This document shows, piece after piece, positions 7,607 to 15,218 of a stretch of 35,737 nucleotides of DNA (its first letter is position 1; every line of letters starts with the position of its first letter). Location of the stretch: NCBI GenBank assembly GCA_030151165.1, contig JASLEM010000025.1, forward strand, positions 1 through 35,737, read 5' to 3'. Below the pieces are notes generated by a model. It did no database searches and was not told the origin of the DNA. It saw only the letters and a list, made by a program, of their open reading frames with translations. This DNA comes from Burkholderiaceae bacterium. GTDB taxonomy: Bacteria; Pseudomonadota; Gammaproteobacteria; Burkholderiales; Burkholderiaceae. The position numbers were made by a program, and so were the translations under genes.

Positions 7607-8116
7607 ATGTCACAACCCGCCGACTCCCCGAAGAGCGCCGACTTCTACAAGCCCGACACCTACACGCAGGAAGCGAGCGTGGGTGCGCTGATGAAGGGCG
7701 TGATCGGATCCATCACCCATCAGGTCGACCGCCGGCTGGTCGAACACGACCTGACGCACGCCCAATGGGTGCCGCTCTACAAGCTCGCGCACGGCGAGTG
7801 CGGCACCGTCGCCGAACTCGCGCGCACGCTCCAGAGCGACCCGGGCGCGATGACGCGCGCGCTCGACCGGCTGGAGGCCAAGGGTCTGGTCGCGCGCGTT
7901 CGCTCGAGCGAGGACCGGCGGGTGGTGAACCTGGAACTGACCGATGCCGGGCGCGAAGTCGCCGCGGTCGTTCCCGCCGTGCTGGCCGAGGTGCTGAACC
8001 TGCACCTGGCCGGCTTTACCGAGGCCGAGTGGCGCAGCCTGCTGGGCATGCTCCAGCGCATGCGCGCCAACGGGGACGCGCTGCGCTCCGTCGGCAATGC
8101 CACCGCCTCCGACTGA
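7607..8116 (+). CDS. MarR family transcriptional regulator
   Basis: 169-aa winged-helix regulator. The dimerisation helices flank a DNA-binding domain with TVAELARTLQSDPGAMTRALDRLEAKGLVARVRSSEDRRVVNLELTDAGRE, the classic MarR helix-turn-helix plus wing. First gene of an efflux operon (outer membrane factor, EmrA, EmrB follow), so it is most likely a repressor relieved by the pump's substrate, acting on the AT-rich region in front. No Shine-Dalgarno is visible before ATG 7607, and a -10-like TATATT ends 8 bases upstream, so the transcript may be leaderless. Family confident; ligand unknown. Confidence 0.93.
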   Translation: MSQPADSPKSADFYKPDTYTQEASVGALMKGVIGSITHQVDRRLVEHDLTHAQWVPLYKLAHGECGTVAELARTLQSDPGAMTRALDRLEAKGLVARVRSSEDRRVVNLELTDAGREVAAVVPAVLAEVLNLHLAGFTEAEWRSLLGMLQRMRANGDALRSVGNATASD

Positions 8117-8254
8117 AAGACCAAGAACATGCCCTGCGCACACCAACAACAAGATTGCCCACGCCGCGCCGAGAGCGCTCCCAAGACCGGCGAGACGTCC
8201 ACGCCGTCGTCGCGCCCCGCCCGCACGCGCCAGCGCCGCGGTGTCGAGATCGAC

Positions 8255-9766
8255 ATGCCGCGCGTGCTGTCGGCCGGCACCTTCGCGCTCGCCGTCGCCT
8301 CCGCCGCCGTGCTGATGCTGGCCGGCTGCGCGTCGATGGGCGACCAGACGCCGGCCGCCAAGCTGCACGGCGCGGACGCCGTCGGCCTCGCGTCGACGGT
8401 GCAGACCACCCCGGTCGACGCACAGTGGTGGCACCAGTTCGGCGACAGCCAGCTCGACGCGCTCGTCGCGCAGGCGCTCGCCGGCTCGCCCAACCTCGCG
8501 GCGGCCCAGGATCGCGTGCGCCATGCCGAGGCGATCGTCGACGCCACGCGCGGCGGCACGGCGCCGCAGGTCGCGTTCGACGCGTCGCTCAACCGCCAGC
8601 TCCTGAGCAAGAACGGCCTGTTCCCGCCGCCGTACGGGGGCCACATCTTCACCAACAGCGACGCGCAGTTCGGCCTCACGTGGGACGCCGACGTCTTCGG
8701 CCGCATGAAGGCCGACATCGCCTCCGCGATCGGCAGCGCACGCGCCCAGCGCGCCGACGCCGACGTTGCCGCGCAGCAACTCGCGACGCAGGTCGTGCGC
8801 ACCTATTTCCAGCTCGCGCGGCTCGAGAGCCAGCGCGAGGTGGCGCAACGCACGCTCGACCAGCGCACGCAGATGCTGTCGCTGATCCTGCAGCGCGTGA
8901 AGGCCGGCCTCGACACCATCGTCGAACAGCGCCAGGGCGAAGGCGCGATCCCGGACACGCGCGCCCAGATCGAGTCGCTCGACGAGCAGATCGACCTCAC
9001 GCGCCACATGCTGGCCGCGCTCACGGCGCAGCCGATGAACGCGCTCGCCGCGCTCGCGCCGACGCTCGCGCAACTGCACGCGTCGACGCAGCCGCCGGTG
9101 CTCGGCGCCGACCTGCTCGCGCGCCGCCCGGACATCGCCGCGGCGCTGGCGCGGGTCGAGGCGTCGGAGCAGTCGGTGAAGTCGCAGCGCGCGGCGTTCT
9201 ATCCCGACATCAACTTCTCCGCCGCGTTCGGTCTGAACTCGATCGAGCTCAACCAGTTCGCGAAGTGGGACAGCCGCACCTGGCAGGTCGGCCCCGCGCT
9301 GCACCTGCCGATCTTCGAGGGCGGCACGCTGCGCGCCCAGCTGAAGGGCAAGAACGCCGACCGCGACGCCGCGATCGACGGCTACAACCAGCTGGTCATC
9401 GATGCCGTGCGCGAGGCCGCCGATGCCGCCACGTCCGCGGCGTCGATCCAGCGCCAGCAGGCGCAGCAGTCGCAGGCGCTGACGGCCGCCGAGAGCGGGT
9501 ACCAGTACTCGCAGCAACGCTACTCGCAAGGCCTCGGCAACGAGCTGATCGTGCTGAACGCCGAGACGCAGGTGCTCTCCGAGCGCCGCCAGGACGTCGA
9601 CCTGCGCTACCGCGCGCTGGACGTCCAGGCCCAGCTGATGAAGGCCCTCGGCGGTGGCTGGAACGCCCCCGCGACGGCGAACTCGACGGCCGTGCCGCTG
9701 CCCGCGGCCGCCGCGTCGGCGCCGACCGCCGACATCGCCAGGAACGACAGCCGCACGCCCGCATAA
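8255..9766 (+). CDS. NodT-type outer membrane factor lipoprotein of an EmrAB efflux system
   Basis: Outer membrane channel of a tripartite pump (TolC/NodT superfamily), 503 aa from this start. ATG 8255 was chosen because it places a lipoprotein signal peptide (MPRVLSAGTFALAVASAAV, then LMLAGC) at the N-terminus with the lipid-bearing Cys in the LAGC lipobox. The frame is open to ATG 8129, which would add 42 polar residues in front of the signal. The mature protein begins with WWHQFGDSQLDALVAQAL and contains the two family repeats, including LLARRPDIAAALARVEASE and the second coiled-coil half (YSQQRYSQGLGNELIVLNAETQ). The last codons form the first unit of a 14-bp tandem repeat. Confidence 0.9.
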   Translation: MPRVLSAGTFALAVASAAVLMLAGCASMGDQTPAAKLHGADAVGLASTVQTTPVDAQWWHQFGDSQLDALVAQALAGSPNLAAAQDRVRHAEAIVDATRGGTAPQVAFDASLNRQLLSKNGLFPPPYGGHIFTNSDAQFGLTWDADVFGRMKADIASAIGSARAQRADADVAAQQLATQVVRTYFQLARLESQREVAQRTLDQRTQMLSLILQRVKAGLDTIVEQRQGEGAIPDTRAQIESLDEQIDLTRHMLAALTAQPMNALAALAPTLAQLHASTQPPVLGADLLARRPDIAAALARVEASEQSVKSQRAAFYPDINFSAAFGLNSIELNQFAKWDSRTWQVGPALHLPIFEGGTLRAQLKGKNADRDAAIDGYNQLVIDAVREAADAATSAASIQRQQAQQSQALTAAESGYQYSQQRYSQGLGNELIVLNAETQVLSERRQDVDLRYRALDVQAQLMKALGGGWNAPATANSTAVPLPAAAASAPTADIARNDSRTPA

Positions 9767-9821
9767 GCACGCTCGCATCAGCACGTCCGCATCAGTACGT
9801 CCGCGCAAGCACGCCCGCATA
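9752..9821 (+). repeat. Five tandem copies of a 14-bp repeat spanning the nodT stop codon
   Basis: Consecutive 14-mers: CGCACGCCCGCATA (9752), AGCACGCTCGCATC (9766), AGCACGTCCGCATC (9780), AGTACGTCCGCGCA (9794), AGCACGCCCGCATA (9808). The first copy encodes the last residues of the outer membrane factor and its stop codon begins in that copy. The first and fifth differ at one base. The array fills most of the 81-base gap before emrA. Confidence 0.85.
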
Positions 9822-9847
9822 CAAGAATCACCAGAGAAGCAGCACCC

Positions 9848-11221
9848 ATGAACGCACCCGCCAACAACGTCGCTCCCGCCACCGCTCCGGCCGGCAACCC
9901 GAAGCGCCGTACCGCCCTGACCGCGATCGCGGTCGCCGTCGTCCTCGTCGGCGGCGGATACGGGGTGTGGTACTGGATCAACGGCCGCCATTCGGAGTCG
10001 ACCGACAACGCCTACGTGCAGGCCAACGTCGTGCAGATCACGGCGCAGGCCGGCGGCACCGTCACGGCGATCCAGGCCGACGACACCGACTACGTCAAGG
10101 CCGGCCAGTCGCTGGTCAAGATCGACCAGGCCGACTCGCGCGTCGCGCTCGACCAGTCCGAAGCCGCGCTCGCGCAGACCGTCCGCGAGACGCGCATCCT
10201 CTACGCGAACAACTCGACGCTGCAGGCCCAGATGGACGCCAAGCAGGCCGACGTCACGCGCACCGCCGCCGACCTCGCGCGCGCGCAGGACGACGTCAAC
10301 CGCCGCCAGCCGCTCGTGGCCAGCGGCGCCGTCGGCAAGGAAGAATTCGACCACGCGACGCAGCAGCTCGCGTCGTACAAGAGCGCGTACACGGCGGCGA
10401 AGTCGGCCTACGACGCGGCGCGCGAACAGCTCGCGTCGAACCAGACGCAGACCGACGGCACCACCATCGCCGAGCACCCGAACGTGCAGCGCGCCGCGGC
10501 GCGCGTGCGCGAGGCGTGGCTCGCCGTGCAGCGCACCGACGTGCCGGCGCCGGTCACCGGCATCGTGGCGCGCCGCAGCGTGCAGGTCGGCCAGCGCGTG
10601 CAGGCCGGCGTGCCGCTGATGTCGGTCGTCACGCTCGACCGCGCGTGGGTCGACGCCAACTTCAAGGAAGGCCAGCTCGAGCGCCTGCGCATCGGCCAGC
10701 CGGCGACGCTGGAGGCCGACGTCTACGGCAAGCACGTCGTCTACCACGGCAAGGTCGAGGGCCTGGGCGCCGGCACCGGCGCGGCGTTCTCGCTGCTGCC
10801 GGCGCAGAACGCGACCGGCAACTGGATCAAGGTCGTGCAGCGCGTGCCGGTGCGGATCTCGCTCGACCCGAACGAGATCGCGAAGAACCCGCTGAGCGTG
10901 GGCCTGTCGATGACCGTCACTGTCGACGTCACGAACCAGGACGGCTCGATGGTGTCGAGCACGCCGCGCACCGCGGCCCAGGGCGCGGTCGCGTCGACGA
11001 CGGTGTTCGACTCGATGCAGCACGACGCCGACGCCGAAGTCGCCAAGATCATCGCGGCCAACGGCGGCGGCAAGGCGACGGTGCGTCCGGCGGCCAGCGC
11101 CGCGTCGTCCGCGACCGCGCCGACGGTCGAGACCCCGACGGCCTCGGCCGACACGGGCACCAAGGTCGCGTCGGCCGACGCGTCCGCCGGCAAGCATCAC
11201 AAGCACCACAAGCAATCATGA
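9848..11221 (+). CDS. emrA: EmrA-like membrane fusion protein (HlyD family)
   Basis: 457-aa periplasmic adaptor of a major-facilitator efflux pump. One N-terminal membrane helix (ALTAIAVAVVLVGGGYGVWYW, about residues 20-41) is followed by STDNAYVQANVVQI and the biotinyl-lipoyl half GGTVTAIQADDTDYVKAGQ. A helical hairpin (about 100-200) comes next, then the second lipoyl half APVTGIVARRSVQVGQRVQAG and the beta barrel (LDRAWVDANFKEGQ). The Ala/Thr/Ser-rich C-terminal extension, ending KHHKHHKQS, is longer than in typical EmrA (about 390 aa). It overlaps the emrB start by ATGA. Confidence 0.92.
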   Translation: MNAPANNVAPATAPAGNPKRRTALTAIAVAVVLVGGGYGVWYWINGRHSESTDNAYVQANVVQITAQAGGTVTAIQADDTDYVKAGQSLVKIDQADSRVALDQSEAALAQTVRETRILYANNSTLQAQMDAKQADVTRTAADLARAQDDVNRRQPLVASGAVGKEEFDHATQQLASYKSAYTAAKSAYDAAREQLASNQTQTDGTTIAEHPNVQRAAARVREAWLAVQRTDVPAPVTGIVARRSVQVGQRVQAGVPLMSVVTLDRAWVDANFKEGQLERLRIGQPATLEADVYGKHVVYHGKVEGLGAGTGAAFSLLPAQNATGNWIKVVQRVPVRISLDPNEIAKNPLSVGLSMTVTVDVTNQDGSMVSSTPRTAAQGAVASTTVFDSMQHDADAEVAKIIAANGGGKATVRPAASAASSATAPTVETPTASADTGTKVASADASAGKHHKHHKQS

Positions 11222-12789
11222 GCTCTCCCGCCGCACCCGCGGCGCGTCCCCCCGCGCCGCTGAGCGGCAGCGCGCTCATCATGGGCACGCTGTCGCTGTC
11301 GCTCGCGACCTTCATGAACGTGCTCGATTCGTCGATCGCGAACGTGTCGATCCCGGCGATCTCGGGCGACCTCGGCGTCAGCACGTCGCAGGGCACCTGG
11401 GTCATCACGAGCTTCGGCGTCGCCAACGCGATCTCGGTGCCGCTGACCGGCTGGCTGACGCAGCGCTTCGGCGCCGTGCGGCTGTTCACGCTGAGCATCG
11501 CGCTGTTCGTGCTGGCCTCGCTGCTGTGCGGCCTCGCGCCGTCGATCGAGGTGCTGATCGCGTTCCGCGTGCTGCAGGGCTTCGTCGCCGGGCCGATGAT
11601 CCCGCTGTCGCAGACGCTGCTGCTCTCGAGCTATCCACCCGCCAAGGCCGGCAGCGCGCTGGCGATCTGGGCGATGACGACGCTCGTCGCGCCGGTCGTC
11701 GGGCCGCTGCTGGGGGGCTACATCACGGACAACATCTCCTGGCCGTGGATCTTCTACATCAACATCCCCGTGGGCATCTTCGCGGCGCTGGTGACGTGGA
11801 GCATCTATCACAAGCGCGAGACGCCGACGGTCAAGCGGCCGATCGACGGCATCGGGCTGACGATGCTGGTGCTGTGGGTCGGCTCGCTGCAGATCATGCT
11901 GGACAAGGGCAAGGAGCTCGACTGGTTCAACTCGCCGGTGATCACCACGCTCGCGTGCGTCGTCGTGATCGCGCTCGCCGTGTTCATCGCGTGGGAGCTG
12001 ACCGACGACCACCCGGTCGTCGACATCCGCCTGTTCGCGCGCCGCAACTTCCTGTTCGGCGCCGGCACGCTGGCGGTCGCGTACGGCCTGTTCTTCGGCA
12101 ACGTGGTGCTGCTGCCGCTGTGGCTGCAGCAGTACATGGGCTACACGGCGACGTCCGCGGGCTTCGCGCTCGCGCCGGTCGGCGTGCTCGCGATCCTGCT
12201 GTCGCCCATCGTCGGCAAGAACGTGTCGAAATGGGATCCGCGCTGGATGGCGACCTTCGCCTTCCTGATGTTCACGCTCGTGCTGTGGATGCGCTCGCGC
12301 TTCACGTCGGACACCGACCTCGGCACGATCCTGATCCCCACCTTCCTGCAAGGCGGCGCGCTCGCGTTCTTCTTCATCCCGCTGACCACGCTGACGCTGT
12401 CGGGCCTCACGCCCGACCGCATCCCCGCGGCCGCCGGCCTGTCGAACTTCGTGCGGATCATGTTCGGCGCGATGGGCACGTCGATCGCGACGACGGTGTG
12501 GGACAACCGCGCCACGCTGCACCACGTGCGGCTCGTCGAGCAGATGGGCCTCAACGGCACGCAGTACAACAACGCCGTGACCGCGCTGCAGGGCGCGGGC
12601 GTCGCCGGCAACGCGGCCAACTTCAGCATCAACCGGCTGATCGACATCCAGGCGTTCACGTGGGCCGCCGACGACATCTTCATCGGCTCCGCGGTCACCT
12701 TCATCTTCCTGATCCTCACGATCTGGTTCACGAAGCGGCCGCCGAAGATCGCCGGGGCGCCGTCGATCGACGCGGGCGGCGCGCACTGA
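11218..12789 (+). CDS. emrB: EmrB-like DHA2 family MFS drug exporter
   Basis: 523-aa inner membrane protein with 14 predicted helices. The DHA2 signature LDSSIANVSIPAISGDLG is at about residues 35-52; SQGTWVITSFGVANAISVPLTGWL, the motif-A-like LTQRFGAVRLF and LFYINIPVG-type segment (FYINIPVGIFAAL) follow. It uses the proton gradient to expel hydrophobic compounds through EmrA and the outer membrane factor. Its start overlaps the emrA stop (ATGA) and a strong intrinsic terminator follows 26 bases after its stop, marking the operon end. Confidence 0.95.
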   Translation: MSSPAAPAARPPAPLSGSALIMGTLSLSLATFMNVLDSSIANVSIPAISGDLGVSTSQGTWVITSFGVANAISVPLTGWLTQRFGAVRLFTLSIALFVLASLLCGLAPSIEVLIAFRVLQGFVAGPMIPLSQTLLLSSYPPAKAGSALAIWAMTTLVAPVVGPLLGGYITDNISWPWIFYINIPVGIFAALVTWSIYHKRETPTVKRPIDGIGLTMLVLWVGSLQIMLDKGKELDWFNSPVITTLACVVVIALAVFIAWELTDDHPVVDIRLFARRNFLFGAGTLAVAYGLFFGNVVLLPLWLQQYMGYTATSAGFALAPVGVLAILLSPIVGKNVSKWDPRWMATFAFLMFTLVLWMRSRFTSDTDLGTILIPTFLQGGALAFFFIPLTTLTLSGLTPDRIPAAAGLSNFVRIMFGAMGTSIATTVWDNRATLHHVRLVEQMGLNGTQYNNAVTALQGAGVAGNAANFSINRLIDIQAFTWAADDIFIGSAVTFIFLILTIWFTKRPPKIAGAPSIDAGGAH

Positions 12790-12815
12790 GCGCGCCACCT
12801 GCCACGACATCTCGA

Positions 12816-12838
12816 GGGCCGCGCTTGCGGCCCTTTTT
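12816..12838 (+). terminator. Rho-independent terminator of the marR-nodT-emrA-emrB operon
   Basis: Perfect 7-bp GC stem GGGCCGC-GCTT-GCGGCCC followed at once by TTTTT, 26 bases after the emrB stop. The T tract is on the plus strand only. Confidence 0.92.
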
Positions 12839-12843
12839 CATGC

Positions 12844-13233
12844 TCAGAGCCAGTCGTCGGCCTGGCGCGAGCGGTCGCTCTCGACCGTGCCCGTGTTGAC
12901 CACGCCGCGCGGCTCGACCAGCAGCATGCTCACCTCGCGCTCGGCATACGGCTTGTGCTCGACGCCCTTCGGCACGACGAACATCTCGCCCTCGCGCAGC
13001 GTCACCGCGCCGTCGCGGAAGTCGATGCGCAGCACGCCGGCGAGGACGATAAAGGTCTCGTCGGTGTCGGCGTGGTCGTGCCAGAGGAAGTCGCCCTCGA
13101 TCTTCACGAGCTTGAACTGGTAGTCGTTCATCTCCGCGACGACGCGCTGGTGCCAGTGGTCGTCGATCAGCGCCAGCTTGGCGGCGAAGTTGACGGGCGC
13201 GCGGTCGCGCGCGGTGGGGGTGGTGGAAGTCAT
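12844..13233 (-). CDS. Small cupin domain protein
   Basis: 129-aa single-domain cupin. Cupin motif 1 is visible as HDHADTDETFIVLAGVLRIDF (metal-ligand His and Glu) and motif 2 as GEMFVVPKGVEHKPYA. ATG at 13233 has a GAGG ribosome binding site about five bases upstream. The N-terminal MNDYQFKLVKIEGDFLWH arrangement is typical of stand-alone cupins in Burkholderiales; substrate unknown. The stop lies just past the emrB terminator, so it is convergent with the efflux operon. Confidence 0.88.
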   Translation of the reverse strand: MTSTTPTARDRAPVNFAAKLALIDDHWHQRVVAEMNDYQFKLVKIEGDFLWHDHADTDETFIVLAGVLRIDFRDGAVTLREGEMFVVPKGVEHKPYAEREVSMLLVEPRGVVNTGTVESDRSRQADDWL

Positions 13234-13525
13234 GGGGCCTCGGGGCGTTGCGTGTCGCAGCGACTCTAGGCGGCCGGGCCTGCCAGGTCTTGAACGATCG
13301 TGCGAACCCGGTGGAGAGGCCACTGGGCGCCGCCGGCATGTCACGTCGTACCACGGCGCCGAGGGCATGGCAACTGTCCTGCTTCGCAGTGTCGCGGCCG
13401 ACACCCGTCCGCTATCCTCGGGAAAGCATCCAGGCACGCTGCGTCACTGCGATCCCGTCGAGTCGGAGGGCACGGTCGACGCGTCCGCCATCGCCCGGAT
13501 GCCACCACAAACCGGGGAGACCGCC
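13234..13525. other. Intergenic region between the cupin and the zinc-finger-like gene
   Basis: 292 bases containing the 5' sides of two divergent genes. An 8-bp palindrome ACGATCGT and a weak -10-like TATCCT (13413-13418) are present, but no good -35 fits. The frame of the right-hand gene stays open through most of it (in-frame ATG near 13367), without coding character that I can recognise. Confidence 0.4.
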
Positions 13526-14320
13526 ATGCCGTTGTATTGCCTGAACTGCAACAAGGAACTGGGTCGAATCGTCGACATGCAGGGCCATGTGGTGAACTGC
13601 TGGCGCAAGTTGCGCAAGACCGGCAAGTTCACCAAGGACGACTGGAAGAAGGCGCAGAGCAGCCCGAAATTCCTGTCCGAGCGGTATTTCACGGCCGTCG
13701 ATCCGACGGCGGTGGAGCTCAGGTACCCGAAGGCACGGGACGTCGTTTGGGACGCCTTGTTCCACGAGGGCGTGCGGGCGCGCGTGGACGCGGAGCTGAC
13801 GGCGACCCTCATGAACGAGGTCAAGCTGGCCGATTTCGACTGGCGCAACTTCCGGGCGCGCCTGGACATCAGCGGGACGGTTGCCGACGAGCGGGTCTAT
13901 TACCGCAAGATGAGCCAGGCCGAATTCGATGCCTGCAAGGACAAGCCCAACAAGTTCAAGGCCACCTTCGATTACACGAACACGCCGCTCTATCGCTACT
14001 GGATGTCGTCGTCGCTCGCCAAGGTGCAGGCCTTCGGCAACGAGAATGCTTCGGAGGCCGGGTTCATCGTCAAGATCGTCTTCAAGGAATCGCCGCTCAA
14101 GAAGTTCACGATCAAGGCGCACCAGGCGCCGGGCGTACAGGGGGATTCGAGCGTCGTGGCGCTGCACCGCGAGGGCTTCGCCGAGCTCGGATCTTTCAAC
14201 AGCGATGCCGATGTCGCGGAGATCACCAACGTCGCGCCGAAGCTCGATTTCAACCTCGGCTTCACCGCCAGCCACGCCGTCGCGATGCAGGGCTTGCTGG
14301 ACTCGTACGCGCGTCTCTAG
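13526..14320 (+). CDS. Unrecognised protein with zinc-finger-like N-terminus
   Basis: 264 aa. The first 25 residues carry C5-xx-C8 ... H21-xxx-C25 (YCLNCNKELGR, then HVVNCW), the spacing of a small zinc ribbon or finger. The rest has no family I can name. The C-terminal half has RVYYRKMSQAEFDAC, then YRYWMSSSLAKVQAFGNEN and FIVKIVFKE, a pattern reminiscent of ADP-ribosyltransferase-like folds (strand, aromatic-Ser-Ser, alternating strand), but this is only a hint. No signal peptide, so probably cytosolic. ATG 13526 follows GGGGAG at a good distance. Base use looks less GC-extreme than its neighbours. Its stop shares CTAG with the convergent AraC gene. Confidence 0.75.
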   Translation: MPLYCLNCNKELGRIVDMQGHVVNCWRKLRKTGKFTKDDWKKAQSSPKFLSERYFTAVDPTAVELRYPKARDVVWDALFHEGVRARVDAELTATLMNEVKLADFDWRNFRARLDISGTVADERVYYRKMSQAEFDACKDKPNKFKATFDYTNTPLYRYWMSSSLAKVQAFGNENASEAGFIVKIVFKESPLKKFTIKAHQAPGVQGDSSVVALHREGFAELGSFNSDADVAEITNVAPKLDFNLGFTASHAVAMQGLLDSYARL

Positions 14321-15195
14321 CCCGGTCGACCACAGGGTCGATCGCCGCCCCGCGCAATGACGGTCTGCATGTCCAGCCAGCGGCCGGGCGTCACGCCATA
14401 TGCCTTCGCGAACTGCCGCGTCATGTGGCTCTGGTCGGCGAAGCCGGCCGCGGCGGCGCTGTCGGCGAGCGAGTCGCCGGCCCGCATCCGGCGGCGTGCG
14501 AGCTCGAGGCGGCGCAGCACGAGGTAGCGGTAGGGGCTGGTGCCGAAGAAGCTGCGGAAGTCGCGCGACAGCGCCCAGCGGTCGCGGCCCGTCGCCGCGG
14601 CGAGGTCGTCGAGCGTGACGGGCTGCGCCAGGCGGTCGTGGATGAACGCGCGGGCCGTCTGCGCGGCGCGGAGGTCGCCGCGCGCGCGGGACGCGGGCGC
14701 GCCCGCCACGGCCTGCAGCGCGGTCGCCAGGTCGAACAGCGCATCGCTTTCCTCGAGCGCGTCGAGCGGCACGGCGACGCTGTCCACGAACGCCTGCGTC
14801 GCGGCGAACAGGCGCGGGTCGGTCGAGACGCCGTCGCGCAGGAAGGGCAGCGGCCGGCCGCCGAGCGCGTCCTGCAGCCGTGCGGGCTCGACGTAGATCA
14901 TCCGGTAGCGGAATCCCGCGTCGGTGCCGGCATGGCCGTCGTGCGGCTCGTCGGGGTGCAGCACGATCGTGTGGCCGGCGAGGCTGTGGCGCAGTTGCGA
15001 GCGGTAGTGGAACGACTGCACGCCGGCCAGCGTCCGGCCGATGGCGTAGGTGTCGTGGCGATGCATCGCGTAGGCGTCGGCGCGGAAGAAGGCCTCGATG
15101 CGCTCGATGCCCGCGCCCGCGTCGGCATGGCGGATCCAGTCGCCGCCGGGTGGCCGCGCGTTGTCCATGCCGGGGTCGCCGTGGTGAAGCCGCAT
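14317..15195 (-). CDS. AraC family transcriptional regulator
   Basis: 292 aa. The N-terminal half is an AraC-type cupin sensing domain (IEAFFRADAYAMHRHDTYAIGRTLAG, SLAGHTIVLHPDEPHDGHAG). The C-terminal 100 residues hold the two helix-turn-helix units: VTLDDLAAATGRDRWALSRDFRSFFGTSPYRYL and SLADSAAAAGFADQSHMTRQFAKAYGVTPGRW. ATG 15195 is used; ATG 15168 is an alternative nine codons in. It lies 23 bases downstream of selD on the same strand and may be read with it, though no selenium role is known for the family. Many relatives control an adjacent exporter, which is not present here. Confidence 0.9.
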   Translation of the reverse strand: MRLHHGDPGMDNARPPGGDWIRHADAGAGIERIEAFFRADAYAMHRHDTYAIGRTLAGVQSFHYRSQLRHSLAGHTIVLHPDEPHDGHAGTDAGFRYRMIYVEPARLQDALGGRPLPFLRDGVSTDPRLFAATQAFVDSVAVPLDALEESDALFDLATALQAVAGAPASRARGDLRAAQTARAFIHDRLAQPVTLDDLAAATGRDRWALSRDFRSFFGTSPYRYLVLRRLELARRRMRAGDSLADSAAAAGFADQSHMTRQFAKAYGVTPGRWLDMQTVIARGGDRPCGRPG

Positions 15196-15218
15196 GATGC
15201 TTCGCGCCGACGCGCGAC

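Noticed and set aside
8129..8254. N-terminal extension of the outer membrane factor from ATG 8129
   Set aside because: It would put 42 polar residues before the lipoprotein signal peptide; the start at 8255 fits export better.
9752..9821. Repeat array as a CRISPR
   Set aside because: Units of 14 bp are directly adjacent with no spacers and no cas gene is near.
7610..11215. 1201-codon minus-strand frame across marR, nodT and emrA
   Set aside because: Shadow of three real genes; no recognisable motif.
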